Assembly: GCA_039975855.1 (NCBI GenBank) | Contig: JBDWGH010000002.1 | Location: 868,001 to 932,000 of the forward strand | Origin: Litorimonas sp039975855 | GTDB lineage: Bacteria; Pseudomonadota; Alphaproteobacteria; Caulobacterales; Maricaulaceae | Direction: 5' to 3' | DNA: 64,000 nucleotides | Part shown: piece by piece, positions 1 to 8,542 of the stretch | Numbering within the stretch: the stretch's first letter is position 1 | Layout: each line of letters begins with the position of its first letter | Notes under the pieces: model-generated | Seen by the model: only the letters and a program-made list of their open reading frames with translations | Database searches by the model: none | What the model was told of the DNA's origin: nothing | Position numbers and translations under genes: made by a program

Positions 1-1
1 G

Positions 2-367
2 TATGCTTATCCAAATGACCCTGCACCTGCAGTGAATTTTGACTGCGAACTTCTGCAGTCCGGCTCGGTAGTAACAGGTCAAATCACCGAGTCTCATGCC
101 CCGGGTCAAATGCTCGTAGCGAATATCAATGGGCATCTCACAGGTTTTAATATCAGCTTTATCAAGACCTATCAGACAGCTCACTCACACTTTTTGTGGG
201 AGATCGCCTACAATGGAACCGTCAGTCCCAAAAAGGATGAGATCATAGGCGTTTGGCGTGTTGGTGGACGGCAAGGCACTTTCAACATGCACCGCGACGC
301 TGGTACATTGCGTGAAACCGAAACTCGTACGACGTCAAATAAGAAAGATATTAAGGTGCGCGGCTAG
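2..367 (+). CDS. C-terminal part of an unknown protein (5' end outside window)
   Basis: The reading frame is open to the left edge of the window (it begins Y-A-Y-P-N-D-P-A-P-A), so the GTG at 32 is more likely an internal valine than the start. About 121 residues are visible, ending in a polar, threonine/lysine-rich tail. I do not recognise a family and see no membrane segment or catalytic motif. It ends 65 bases before the GH5 gene on the same strand. Confidence 0.55.
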   Translation, partial: YAYPNDPAPAVNFDCELLQSGSVVTGQITESHAPGQMLVANINGHLTGFNISFIKTYQTAHSHFLWEIAYNGTVSPKKDEIIGVWRVGGRQGTFNMHRDAGTLRETETRTTSNKKDIKVRG

Positions 368-432
368 CTTCGCACTTTAACACTCCAAACAAACTTGCTA
401 TGACAGCGCTGTCACACTTATCGGAGAGTAGA

Positions 433-1425
433 ATGCGTGTCTTTAAAACAAGTCTAACCGCCCTCATCCTGCTCCTCGCTTCAATTCAACTCTCGAGCGC
501 CCAAGAGGCGACCCTCACACCGGTCGCGAAACATGGTCAACTTTCGGTAGTCGGCCCGCATATCTTAGATAAAAATGGGGAAATCACCTCTCTCGCGGGG
601 CCGAGTTTTTTCTGGTCAAATACGGGTTGGGGCCAAGAACGATTTTACACCAAGGGTGCGGTAGAAACATTCGCTAAAGATTGGAATGCCGGCATTATCC
701 GCGTGGCCATGGGGGCTCAGGGAAATGGCAGTTATCTCGAAGATGAAAACGGCAACCTAGACCGAGTTGTGACAGTCGTAAACGCCGCGATAAAAAATGG
801 ACTTTACGTGATCATCGACTGGCATTCTCACCACGCCGAACAGGACGTCGAGGAAGCGAAACTATTCTTCACTGCCATCGCCGAGGCATATGGTGAATAC
901 CACAACGTTATCTATGAGATTTACAACGAGCCGCTGAATACGACAGATTGGTCAACTGTTGTCAAACCCTATGCAGAGGAATTGATCGATACCATCCGCA
1001 AGGTAGATCCAGACAACCTCATTATAGTTGGAACGCAAAGCTGGGACCAAGACGTGGATAAAGCCGCCGATGATCCGATTTCAGATCGAACCAATATCCT
1101 CTATGCGCTTCATTTTTACGCCGCGTCACATAAGGCGGACCTACGTAAAAAAGCGGAGTATGCGATAGACAAAGGCTTGCCACTAATACTGTCTGAATGG
1201 GGCAGTGTGACCTATAATGGTGACGGGACATTCGACAAAAAATCGACACTGGAATGGATGAAATTCGCCCGAAAACACAGCCTCAGCCATTTGAACTGGT
1301 CCGTGAGTGATAAGGCCGAAACCGCATCCATGTTTCGCCCCAGTGCTTCTTCCGATGGCGGGTGGACTGAGAAGGACCTGACACCGTCCGGAAAGCTCGT
1401 GCGCGAGATTATCCGCGATTGGTAG
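433..1425 (+). CDS. Secreted glycoside hydrolase family 5 (endoglucanase-like)
   Basis: A predicted exported glycanase of 330 residues. The ATG at 433 is preferred over an in-frame ATG at 400 because GGAG lies 7 bases upstream and the protein then begins directly with a signal peptide (MRVFKTSLTALILLLASIQLSSAQ). The GH5 hallmarks are present: an acid/base glutamate in YEIYNEP (about Glu166), a nucleophile glutamate in LILSEWGS (about Glu255), and the DWHSHH and ALHFYAASH strands. The sequence resembles bacterial cellulases of subfamily GH5_2, which cut beta-1,4-glucans, but the substrate is inferred. No carbohydrate-binding module is attached. It probably acts in the periplasm or outside the cell. 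Confidence 0.88.
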   Translation: MRVFKTSLTALILLLASIQLSSAQEATLTPVAKHGQLSVVGPHILDKNGEITSLAGPSFFWSNTGWGQERFYTKGAVETFAKDWNAGIIRVAMGAQGNGSYLEDENGNLDRVVTVVNAAIKNGLYVIIDWHSHHAEQDVEEAKLFFTAIAEAYGEYHNVIYEIYNEPLNTTDWSTVVKPYAEELIDTIRKVDPDNLIIVGTQSWDQDVDKAADDPISDRTNILYALHFYAASHKADLRKKAEYAIDKGLPLILSEWGSVTYNGDGTFDKKSTLEWMKFARKHSLSHLNWSVSDKAETASMFRPSASSDGGWTEKDLTPSGKLVREIIRDW

Positions 1426-1481
1426 TTGCTCCTACCGCAGGGCGTCCTACATATAACGCTAAAGCCTTATTGGAGACTCCC

Positions 1482-2450
1482 ATGCCAGCCAGCCCGCGCG
1501 GAAAAATTTACGACTCTATTTTGGATACAATGGGCGGTACGCCGCTCGTGCGCCTACCCCACATAACTGAGGGTGTACCAGCCGACCTCTGCTTCAAACT
1601 CGAATTTTTCAATCCGATCGCCTCGGTCAAAGATCGGATCGGGATTGCCATGGTTGAAGCTATGGAAAAGGACGGAACGCTGAAACCTGGCGGAACATTG
1701 GTTGAACCCACCTCGGGCAATACGGGCATCGCGATTGCCTTTGCCGCAGCGGCCAAAGGTTATAAAGCGATCCTCGTCATGCCTGAACAAATGTCGGCAG
1801 AGCGGCGTAAGATGATGCGGCAGCTAGGTGCAGAGTTAGTCCTAACCGAAGCCTCCGGCGGCATCCCATTAGCAATCAAGGTTGCCGAAGATATCGTGGC
1901 CAGCACACCAGGTGCGGTCATGCCTGGTCAGTTTGACAACCCCGCCAATCCCGCCATTCATTATGCCACTACGGGCCCTGAAATCTGGGCCGACACTGAT
2001 GGGCAAATCGATGCTTTTATCGCGGGCGTTGGTACGGGCGGCACGCTGTCTGGTACTGGTAAATTCTTGAAAGAAAAAAATCCAAACTGTCAAATTATCG
2101 CTGTCGAGCCAGTGGGCAGTCCGATGATTTCAAAAGGAGAAAAAGGCCCACATAAAATCCAAGGCATTGGGGCGGGTTTTCTACCACATGTGCTCAACAC
2201 CGATCTTATTGATGATGTTGTGACCATTGAGAGTGAAGCCGCCTTTGGCACGGCCAAACATGTCGCCGCAGAAGACGGCGTTCCGATTGGCATCTCATCG
2301 GGCGCGGCTGTCGCCGCAGCCCTAATTGTTGGCGCCCGCCCAAATATGCGCGGAAAACGGATTGTGACGATTATCCCAAGCTTCGCGGAGCGCTATCTCA
2401 GTACAGCGCTGTTTAGCGACGAGCCAGACTATGAGGTGCGAAAAGGATAA
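1482..2450 (+). CDS. cysK: Cysteine synthase A (O-acetylserine sulfhydrylase)
   Basis: A PLP enzyme that makes cysteine from O-acetylserine and sulfide; 322 residues, normal for CysK. The ATG at 1482 has TTGGAG 6 bases upstream; an earlier in-frame start at 1419 would overlap the GH5 gene and add an unrelated extension. The PLP lysine is Lys50 in NPIASVKDRIG. The substrate loop PTSGNTGIA, the phosphate-binding GVGTGGTLSGTG loop and the C-terminal VPIGISSGAAVAA are all present. The protein ends SDEPDYEVRKG. A decayed copy of this same 3' end lies at 3793-3913, beyond two genes on the opposite strand. Confidence 0.95.
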   Translation: MPASPRGKIYDSILDTMGGTPLVRLPHITEGVPADLCFKLEFFNPIASVKDRIGIAMVEAMEKDGTLKPGGTLVEPTSGNTGIAIAFAAAAKGYKAILVMPEQMSAERRKMMRQLGAELVLTEASGGIPLAIKVAEDIVASTPGAVMPGQFDNPANPAIHYATTGPEIWADTDGQIDAFIAGVGTGGTLSGTGKFLKEKNPNCQIIAVEPVGSPMISKGEKGPHKIQGIGAGFLPHVLNTDLIDDVVTIESEAAFGTAKHVAAEDGVPIGISSGAAVAAALIVGARPNMRGKRIVTIIPSFAERYLSTALFSDEPDYEVRKG

Positions 2451-2519
2451 CCCAAGAGATGGGATCTACGCGATCTTCCTCTTATCTCCGCTAAATATAG
2501 CCCATTACTGCGTCGAGAC

Positions 2520-2912
2520 CTATACGATCCCTACAGCGTGTGAGCTGGTAAAAGCCATTTCGACGCCGGAAGGATCCGTAACGGTGAAGGAGCGATGCAC
2601 ACCACCGCGTGTGATGTCCTTAGGCGCATATCCAGCCGTGATGAGGCGTTGCCGCATCTCGTCAATATCATCTACCATGAGGTCAAACCCCGCAGAACCG
2701 GCGTCGGCTGTCCCATCATAGCGCAAAATTACATGCGTACCGCCTCTCAACTCTAATATCGCCATGCCCGGCATCCGCACAACAACGCGTGCACCAACTA
2801 ATTTGAAGAATTCAAATGACTCCGCAAACCTGCTGACCCGCAGGCCCAAATGTCCAATCGATATATCTGGACGCTGATCTGTGACGTCATTTTTTCTGAA
2901 TGCTTGTCTCAT
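2520..2912 (-). CDS. VOC (glyoxalase/bleomycin-resistance fold) family protein
   Basis: 130 residues, the usual size for a single-domain VOC protein. The pattern fits the fold: IGHLGLRVSRFAESFEFFKLVGARVV at the first beta-alpha-beta unit, GFDLMVDDIDEMRQRL at the second, and FTVTDPSGVEMAF at the last strand, with the C-terminal metal-ligand Glu position kept. The substrate cannot be told. It lies 26 bases downstream of the siderophore-interacting protein on the same strand and is probably in its operon. Confidence 0.8.
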   Translation of the reverse strand: MRQAFRKNDVTDQRPDISIGHLGLRVSRFAESFEFFKLVGARVVVRMPGMAILELRGGTHVILRYDGTADAGSAGFDLMVDDIDEMRQRLITAGYAPKDITRGGVHRSFTVTDPSGVEMAFTSSHAVGIV

Positions 2913-2938
2913 TATAAGTCCATTTTTTTTGAGTTTGT

Positions 2939-3706
2939 TTAGGCAACTAGCGTTTTAACCCGCTTATGTTGGGGTTCAATCAAACCACGTTTCCAGTAGG
3001 AACTGATGTATAGCTGATCTTTCGGATAGGCGCGTTCATTGCGAAAATAAGACCGTAGATCGCCAACCGTTTCGTATTCACCCGCGACAAATACGCTCTC
3101 ATCGCCCGCCAATCGCCGGCTTCGAATAGCACGAATAAGGGCGCGACCGCCGTTTCCAGGATCAGCGTTTACGATCCAATGCAAGTTAATCCCATTGGGC
3201 GCTTGAACGGGCTGAATATCGTCTTCGCTCAAGATGGCGGTATAAACGTCACCTGTCGCATCATTCGGTAAAGCCTCCAGCCCGGCTGCGGCCGCTGGGA
3301 AGGCGGTCATGTCCACGGCCACCAAATACCTGTTTGACCGTGCAGGCTTTAACTTTGGCGCGCCCGGAGAGGACAGCCCGATAAAGTCTCCGACCTTTGC
3401 GGATAAGGCCCAAGCGGACGCCGGGCCATCATCGCCATGCGCTACAAAATCGATATCTATTTCGCCTGTCGCCTGCCGCAAATGGCGAATGGTATATGTC
3501 CGCATTCGTTTGCGCACGCCGAAGGAGGATAGGAAACGCTCGAATTGTATGAGGTTATCCCCTGCGACAGGAATGACGACCTTTATATGCCCGCCCGTCG
3601 ACGATTGCGGAAACGCTCTGATGTGATCGGCCTGCAATGTGACCCGTATCATATTGAGGCTGATCATCTCCCGATTGATCACCTCGGCTATGCCAAATTT
3701 CTTCAT
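2939..3706 (-). CDS. Siderophore-interacting protein (ViuB-type ferric-siderophore reductase)
   Basis: 255 residues matching the SIP/ViuB flavoprotein layout: an N-terminal FAD-binding barrel with the RMRTYTIRHL signature (R-x-Y-T-x-R), a glycine-rich DDGPASAWA loop, and a C-terminal NAD(P)H-binding half with VFVAGEYETVGDLRSYFRNE and a closing YWKRG. The family reduces iron in imported siderophores in the cytoplasm to release it. A Fur-box-like palindrome just upstream (3725-3741) fits iron control. No siderophore receptor or transporter lies beside it. Confidence 0.9.
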   Translation of the reverse strand: MKKFGIAEVINREMISLNMIRVTLQADHIRAFPQSSTGGHIKVVIPVAGDNLIQFERFLSSFGVRKRMRTYTIRHLRQATGEIDIDFVAHGDDGPASAWALSAKVGDFIGLSSPGAPKLKPARSNRYLVAVDMTAFPAAAAGLEALPNDATGDVYTAILSEDDIQPVQAPNGINLHWIVNADPGNGGRALIRAIRSRRLAGDESVFVAGEYETVGDLRSYFRNERAYPKDQLYISSYWKRGLIEPQHKRVKTLVA

Positions 3707-3724
3707 GACTATTCCTTATTGTAA

Positions 3725-3741
3725 ATGCAACTCATTCGCAT
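3725..3741 (-). promoter_or_regulatory. Fur-box-like operator for the siderophore-interacting protein
   Basis: A 17-bp interrupted palindrome, ATGCAA-CTCAT-TCGCAT on the plus strand, lies 18 bases upstream of the minus-strand start codon at 3706. The ATGCRA-N5-TYGCAT form resembles Fur sites seen upstream of iron-uptake genes in alphaproteobacteria. The assignment rests on form plus the function of the gene it precedes. Confidence 0.6.
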
Positions 3742-3784
3742 ATAAGAACGGAGAACCGGCATTCAAGAGGTTGACAAGGAATTG

Positions 3785-3957
3785 GCGAAAATCATGTCAC
3801 GGCAGAAGACGACGTGCCGATTGGCGTATCATCCGGCGCGGCTGTTGCTGTGACCCTCAGCGCAGCGCGGTTCAGCGACGAACCGGACAATGAGATGCGA
3901 AAGGGAGAGTTAAATCCCCAAAACGAAGATTGTTACACTTCCGGTAGGCAGGACTAG
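3785..3957 (+). pseudogene. Decayed cysK 3'-end remnant
   Basis: Read from 3793 this strand gives HVTAEDDVPIGVSSGAAVAV, then TLSAARFSDEPDNEMRKG. It closely follows the CysK C-terminus at 1482-2450 (KHVAAEDGVPIGISSGAAVA ... SDEPDYEVRKG). The roughly 26 codons between these blocks (GARPNM ... STALF in CysK) are reduced to a few, there is a 2-base insertion after the GCGAAA that matches the codons before the histidine, and the normal stop is lost, so the frame runs on to TAG at 3955. There is no start or N-terminal part. It is a remnant of a duplication or of a second cysK. Confidence 0.8.
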
Positions 3958-4577
3958 CTCTGTCGCGTCCATTCCATCCACCAGTTCCAGTCCCAGCTTT
4001 TGCCTCCGTCGTCCGATGCCGACTGATGCCAACGGCAACTTTCCGAGGTGATCTTGTCCCATACACCGCGGTATTTCCATTTTTTGGAGCCTACTTTCTC
4101 CTCTGATATGAAAACTCCGTCGCCGTCGATAAAACGACCTAATTGCGGTGCATTGACAACGCCAGTCGCTGCGCTTGTCCAATGATCAGCCCATTCTTTC
4201 TTCTCAGGTAACCATATACGAACAGCCATTCCCATATCGCTGCCATCAGCCTGCCGAAGTTCTTCAATACTCCCCATACCACCAAGCACGCTGTGGACGG
4301 TGGCACTGCTCTCAAAACGTTGCCAAACGTCCTTAGTACCGCCTTTCAGCCTTTGGTGCCGGATATGCCAATTTCCTGCGAGAAAATCGAAATCGCCGAC
4401 GCCCTTTCCGGTAACGATACCTTTCCCGATAGGGGTATAGGTTGTATCCATCTTCAATTCTCCTAGCGCTGATTTGGGATTATTCGCGAGTGATTGTGAG
4501 CCAGCGCCCAAAGCTGTAGTGACGAGAACCGCTCCACCTTGTAGCACTTGTCTTCGTTTAATTATTCCAGTCATCAT
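3954..4577 (-). CDS. Exported protein of unknown function (DUF1579-like)
   Basis: 207 residues. The N-terminus carries a twin-arginine-like motif (KRRQVLQGG) followed by a hydrophobic stretch and LAN, suggesting Tat export. The mature part begins FDFLAGNWHIRHQRLKGG, the entry motif of small beta-barrel DUF1579-like proteins, and continues with tryptophan-rich strands to WDWNWWMEW. The family call is from pattern only. Its end touches the cysK remnant on the other strand. Confidence 0.65.
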   Translation of the reverse strand: MMTGIIKRRQVLQGGAVLVTTALGAGSQSLANNPKSALGELKMDTTYTPIGKGIVTGKGVGDFDFLAGNWHIRHQRLKGGTKDVWQRFESSATVHSVLGGMGSIEELRQADGSDMGMAVRIWLPEKKEWADHWTSAATGVVNAPQLGRFIDGDGVFISEEKVGSKKWKYRGVWDKITSESCRWHQSASDDGGKSWDWNWWMEWTRQS

Positions 4578-4642
4578 GTGTCCTTTGTTTTACTAGGGCC
4601 TCATGACCCGTCGCAAACTGACCGTGGCCGTTGCGGTCAGGA

Positions 4643-4825
4643 TCAAAATCCCCATGAATACCACCCGCGGCGAGCTTCAATTTGTATCGGTTCATCATCA
4701 CCTAGTGCGCGGCGATAATAGGCGTCGACTATCTCATCAGGCTCATTTTCGGGAAGGATAGTGTCAGACGTCACAAAATAGTTCACGCCGACAGGGAGTT
4801 TATATTGACGTTTAAACAGCAGCAT
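4643..4825 (-). CDS. Small hypothetical protein
   Basis: A 60-residue frame whose start overlaps the last 14 bases of the LysE gene, as expected for a coupled downstream gene. The protein (MLLFKRQYKLPVGVNYF...) is acidic in the middle and ends RRGWYSWGF. I do not recognise it; the composition is protein-like, without signal peptide or membrane helix. Confidence 0.45.
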   Translation of the reverse strand: MLLFKRQYKLPVGVNYFVTSDTILPENEPDEIVDAYYRRALGDDEPIQIEARRGWYSWGF

Positions 4826-5438
4826 TTGTGACCCGCATCATTTTGAATGCTGCAAAAAGAAGTGCTGAACCAGCAATCACGTTGATGGATTTTATTATAC
4901 GTTTTTTTATGCCGCCATTAATCAGGCGATGCGCTAAATAGGCGTAAGCAGTGTAAACACTAAGATCTATGACGACGGTAACCCCGCCCATTATCAATAT
5001 CTGCGGTAAGATAGGATTAGACGGATTGATGAATTGCGGTAAGATCGCCGCGAAATAGAGCAAGGCCTTAGGGTTGGCGAACTCGACAATAAAACCTTGG
5101 GCGAACAACTTTTTACGCGACATTGAAGCACCACGTTCAATCTTCAACCCACCAGCGGTTCCAAGAATGGCCCCTGCTCCAAGGTAGATTAGGTAAATCA
5201 CCCCAACCCATTTGATCACATTAAAAATCTGATGGGACGCGATAATTAGGGCGGCAATCCCGGTGGCGGATAGGGCAAAATAAACCACATTAGCGAGCGC
5301 AATTCCCGCTATGCCGTACCAAGCTTTGGGGACCCCATTACCTGCGCCTTGTGACGCGGCACAAATAGCCGCCGGACCTGGAGAGCAGACAACCGCCAAC
5401 GTCGCACCGAAAAACAACCAAAACACGGATAATTCCAT
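4812..5438 (-). CDS. LysE/RhtB-family amino-acid exporter
   Basis: 208 residues with about six hydrophobic helices. The N-terminal SPGPAAICAASQGAGNG is the LysE/RhtB signature, and FANPKALLYFAAILPQFI the second conserved block. These inner-membrane carriers export amino acids or related metabolites. An Lrp/AsnC regulator is transcribed divergently from the 85-base gap, the usual pairing, so the exporter is probably induced by its own substrate through that regulator. Confidence 0.9.
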   Translation of the reverse strand: MELSVFWLFFGATLAVVCSPGPAAICAASQGAGNGVPKAWYGIAGIALANVVYFALSATGIAALIIASHQIFNVIKWVGVIYLIYLGAGAILGTAGGLKIERGASMSRKKLFAQGFIVEFANPKALLYFAAILPQFINPSNPILPQILIMGGVTVVIDLSVYTAYAYLAHRLINGGIKKRIIKSINVIAGSALLFAAFKMMRVTNAAV

Positions 5439-5523
5439 CTTGTAAAAGCCTTAACGTCTGAATATTATACTGTTATGAGTCACATATTACTTATATTATT
5501 CATCGGAAAGAGGACTTTCTCTT

Positions 5524-6030
5524 ATGAACGCAAATACGAATATTGTTTCGCAAAAGGTCAAACCAACACGACCTTTGGACGATTTTGACCGAAAAATATT
5601 AAGCGCTTTGACGAAGGATGCCCGGCTTAGCTACGCCGAAATTGGAAAACTGGTGGCTTTGTCTGCACCAGCCGTCCACGAAAGAGTTAAGCGATTGATC
5701 GCCTCAGGCACAATAAAACACATGGCGGCGCAATTGGATGGACCAAGCATCGGAAAGCCTTTCTTGGCGTTTGTGCACATAATTTCTGATATATGGAACA
5801 GAGGCGAACAAATGATGCGCCTCAATGAAATGCCTGAGGTCGAAGAAATGCACTCCGTCGCAGGTGATAGTTGTTTTATTCTGAAAGTTCGGACGCAAGA
5901 TGCAGCGTCAATGGAGAGCTTCCTAGGAAGTATATATTCTATCCCGGGTGTCAAAAACACGAAGACCTATGTGGTTCTCTCAACATTTCTTGAACGACCC
6001 ATTCAAGCAGAAGTTACCGAAAGCTGGTAG
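5524..6030 (+). CDS. Lrp/AsnC-family transcriptional regulator
   Basis: 168 residues. The N-terminal helix-turn-helix is LDDFDRKILSALTKDARLSYAEIGKLVALSAPAVHERVKRL, and the C-terminal half is the AsnC ligand-binding fold (FLAFVHI ... EVEEMHSVAGDSCFILKVRT). Such proteins sense amino acids and often form octamers. GAAAGAGGA lies upstream of the ATG. Its divergent position next to the LysE gene suggests it controls that exporter and itself. Confidence 0.92.
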   Translation: MNANTNIVSQKVKPTRPLDDFDRKILSALTKDARLSYAEIGKLVALSAPAVHERVKRLIASGTIKHMAAQLDGPSIGKPFLAFVHIISDIWNRGEQMMRLNEMPEVEEMHSVAGDSCFILKVRTQDAASMESFLGSIYSIPGVKNTKTYVVLSTFLERPIQAEVTESW

Positions 6031-6157
6031 AAAACAAGAGTTAAATAAAACATGGAACTGGATGACAACCCGACCAACGTTTGATGCATCCGTTAAGTGT
6101 TTGACAATGGCGGTGTAGGGCTTTCCTTTTTTGAGGGGTTTACGCTACTGTGTTTCT

Positions 6158-6532
6158 ATGAGAATTTTTGCCATCCTCCTGTCCGTCTATTTTCTTCTGA
6201 CCGGATTATATATTCTGACGATGCCCGAGACCTTCTACCGGCTGACACCGGGTTTGGATATCATGGGTCCTTTTAACCTGCATTTCATTCGGGACGTGGC
6301 GCTGACTTTTCTTGTGTCTGGCGGAGCGATGTTATGGGGCGCGATGAAACGTAATCGCGTGGCGTTGATCTGTGGCGCAAGCTGGCCGTTTTTTCACGGC
6401 CTCTATCATTGCGTGATTTGGGCACATAGGGGTTTCCCTTTTGACCATATTTGGGCCACAGATGTGGCTGCTGTTATCCTGCCGGGCTGTGCAGCAATCA
6501 TAATAGCAGCGCGCGCGAAATTCGCGCAATGA
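6158..6532 (+). CDS. Small integral membrane protein of unknown function
   Basis: 124 residues from the ATG at 6158; an in-frame start nine codons earlier adds a poorly membrane-like extension. Four hydrophobic helices are visible (IFAILLSVYFLLTGLYIL; FIRDVALTFLVSGGAMLWGAM; VALICGASWPFFHGLYH; DVAAVILPGCAAIIIAA) with conserved-looking polar residues (RD, H, HG). I do not recognise the family. It stands alone between the regulator and the MoeB-like gene. Confidence 0.65.
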   Translation: MRIFAILLSVYFLLTGLYILTMPETFYRLTPGLDIMGPFNLHFIRDVALTFLVSGGAMLWGAMKRNRVALICGASWPFFHGLYHCVIWAHRGFPFDHIWATDVAAVILPGCAAIIIAARAKFAQ

Positions 6533-6587
6533 TATGATGATCAGTCGGCGGCCTACCCGCAATGCTCTGGTATGATATAGGCGATTT

Positions 6588-7334
6588 ATGGCTCTCTCCC
6601 CGTCACAGATTGATCGTTATGCGCGTCACCTTACACTCCGTGAGATTGGCGGGGCGGGACAAAATGCGCTTCTATCTGCCAAAGTTGCGGTTGTCGGCGC
6701 GGGCGGGCTAGGCGGTCCAGCGGGACTATACCTTGCGGCCGCGGGCGTAGGGTCCATTACTTTGATTGATGACGACACGGTCGAAGCTTCGAATCTGCAA
6801 CGACAGATTCAATTCACGCCGTCTGATATAGGTGCAGGCAAAGCTGAGGTTATGGGCAACAAACTGGAAGCGTTAAATGCTGACTGCAGCGTGACACGGA
6901 TAACAGAACGCCTGACGGACGAAAATGCCAGTGCGCTGTTGGGCGAACATGATGTAATTCTGGATGGAACCGACAGCTTCACGGCGCGATTTGCAATCAA
7001 TGCTGCCTCGCGCTCACTCTGTATTCCGCTGGTGTCAGGTGCGCTTGGACGGTTTGATTTACAACTCGGCGTATTCAATTTCGACGAAGCCTCGCCTTGC
7101 TATCGCTGCTTTGTATCGGAGGCGCCTTTTGATGAAGAGAACTGTGCTACGCATGGTGTTTTGGGCGCGATCGCAGGCATGGGCGGATCGATGATGGCGA
7201 TGGAAGCCATCAAAATTATCACGGGAGCGGGAGACCCGTTGGTTGGGCAACTTTATCTGTTTGATGCGCTTCGGACGCAGGGCCGGACTATTGCCTTAGC
7301 CCGAGACCCTGACTGCCCCGTTTGCGGTGTTTAA
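6588..7334 (+). CDS. HesA/MoeB/ThiF-family sulfur-carrier adenylyltransferase
   Basis: 248 residues, the size of MoeB without a rhodanese domain. The ATP loop is VVGAGGLGGPAGLYLAAAGVG, followed by IDDDTVEASNLQRQI. Zinc is held by two CxxC pairs: SPCYRCF in the middle and CPVCGV at the C-terminus. The enzyme adenylates the C-terminal glycine of a ubiquitin-like sulfur carrier (MoaD or ThiS). No moa or thi gene is adjacent, so I leave open which pathway it serves. It converges on the next gene with a 4-base overlap of stop regions. Confidence 0.88.
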   Translation: MALSPSQIDRYARHLTLREIGGAGQNALLSAKVAVVGAGGLGGPAGLYLAAAGVGSITLIDDDTVEASNLQRQIQFTPSDIGAGKAEVMGNKLEALNADCSVTRITERLTDENASALLGEHDVILDGTDSFTARFAINAASRSLCIPLVSGALGRFDLQLGVFNFDEASPCYRCFVSEAPFDEENCATHGVLGAIAGMGGSMMAMEAIKIITGAGDPLVGQLYLFDALRTQGRTIALARDPDCPVCGV

Positions 7335-7753
7335 TACTGAACGTTCAGTGAGCCTTTTTTGATGCGAACGGGTCGTGCGAACCCATATCCGCGATTGTAA
7401 TAAGCACTAACACCATAGGAGGTTCGGCGAGAATTACGGTTGTAAACACGGGCACGGTAGTCCTCGATTGCCAGCTCACGCTCTCGTATTTCTGTATTGC
7501 GTTGATTGGCACGTTCTTGGGCGGAAATTCGCAAGCGTGCAGTTTCTGCACGAAGTTGAGCAGACTGCAAATTAGCTTCAGCATGGCTCAACGGAGCCGG
7601 AATACCGGATAACGCATTGTGACGATAAACTTGAACGCCGCGCTCACAAGTGACAGCGAAACTGCCTTGGGTCGTGCCACATTGGGCTGCGGCTGTGGTT
7701 GGGAATGAAATCGCTGCGGTAAGGCCAAGAATAAAAATAGACGTACGGGTCAT
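7331..7753 (-). CDS. Exported small protein of unknown function
   Basis: 140 residues with a clear Sec signal peptide (MTRTSIFILGLTAAISFPTTAAAQ) followed by two cysteines. The middle is a charged, arginine/glutamate/glutamine-rich probable coiled coil (SHAEANLQSAQLRAETARLRISAQERANQ, about residues 56-90), and the C-terminus is tyrosine/arginine-rich. No family is recognised; likely periplasmic. Confidence 0.7.
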   Translation of the reverse strand: MTRTSIFILGLTAAISFPTTAAAQCGTTQGSFAVTCERGVQVYRHNALSGIPAPLSHAEANLQSAQLRAETARLRISAQERANQRNTEIRERELAIEDYRARVYNRNSRRTSYGVSAYYNRGYGFARPVRIKKGSLNVQY

Positions 7754-7840
7754 GAAAGGTCTCCTGTTCGGAGTTAACCTTTCATTAACTAAATTCAGTT
7801 CGCAACGGTTTGCGCGTTCCGCGCGAAATCAAGTGTAACG

Positions 7841-8542
7841 CTACACCTGTATTGCATGACGCGCCAAGGCCTCATAATCCGAGATGCAAGCATCAAATAG
7901 GGATTGGTATTGAGTTGCGACACTTGGCAACTCACCAGGAGGCGCACCAAACCCAGTGGAGCGCCAGACGCTATCATACCACCAAGGCGCCCAAGCCCCA
8001 TCTTCATCTCTCGGTCCGGACGACCAAGATAACATGGCAGGATCATATGGGATTTTTATCTCGGCACATAACGCGGTTAGCGCCGCAGTAGGGTCGGTCA
8101 AAATAATCTCGCTATGAATAACGGGAGGCTGACCCAGCTGCACCCAAAGACGGTGCTGCGCAGCAAATCCGAGATCGTCAAGATCAAACTCTGCTCGCCC
8201 TTTTGCATAACTGGCAATGACACGCTGCGGATGGCGAAGGAGGAAAAAATGCTTGGCGCCTTCTGCCCAGCTAAGCGGAAAATCATCAAGCATATGATGC
8301 GGCATATGCTTTTGGAAAAAATAGGCTTCTGTTGTCGGCGCGGCACAAAGTTGGGCCACCTTTTCAGGGTCCGTTTCATGCGAGGCCAAAGTTTCATCCC
8401 GTCCGGGGTGGGATTTACCAGTAACATCTAGGAAGGGTGCAAAAAATGGCTCATCCATCACAGCACAATCTGTCCGCGCGCCGAAGCTGCGCATCATCGC
8501 CGTGGACAGGTTTCTCGGCCCCGACCACATCGCAATTATCAT
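7841..8542 (-). CDS. Sulfotransferase-like P-loop protein coupled to a class IV aminotransferase
   Basis: 233 residues. The N-terminus IIAMWSGPRNLSTAMMRSF is the 5'-phosphosulfate (P-loop-like) motif of a bacterial sulfotransferase-like family, and HFFLLRHPQRVIASYAKGR is the 3'-phosphate-binding motif. Its start overlaps the end of the aminotransferase gene by 4 bases, so the two are translationally coupled and probably act in one pathway. The substrate is unknown. Confidence 0.82.
   Translation of the reverse strand: MIIAMWSGPRNLSTAMMRSFGARTDCAVMDEPFFAPFLDVTGKSHPGRDETLASHETDPEKVAQLCAAPTTEAYFFQKHMPHHMLDDFPLSWAEGAKHFFLLRHPQRVIASYAKGRAEFDLDDLGFAAQHRLWVQLGQPPVIHSEIILTDPTAALTALCAEIKIPYDPAMLSWSSGPRDEDGAWAPWWYDSVWRSTGFGAPPGELPSVATQYQSLFDACISDYEALARHAIQV

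Noticed and set aside
3309..3626. 105-codon plus-strand frame opposite the siderophore-interacting protein
   Set aside because: Antisense to a gene with complete motifs; no start context.
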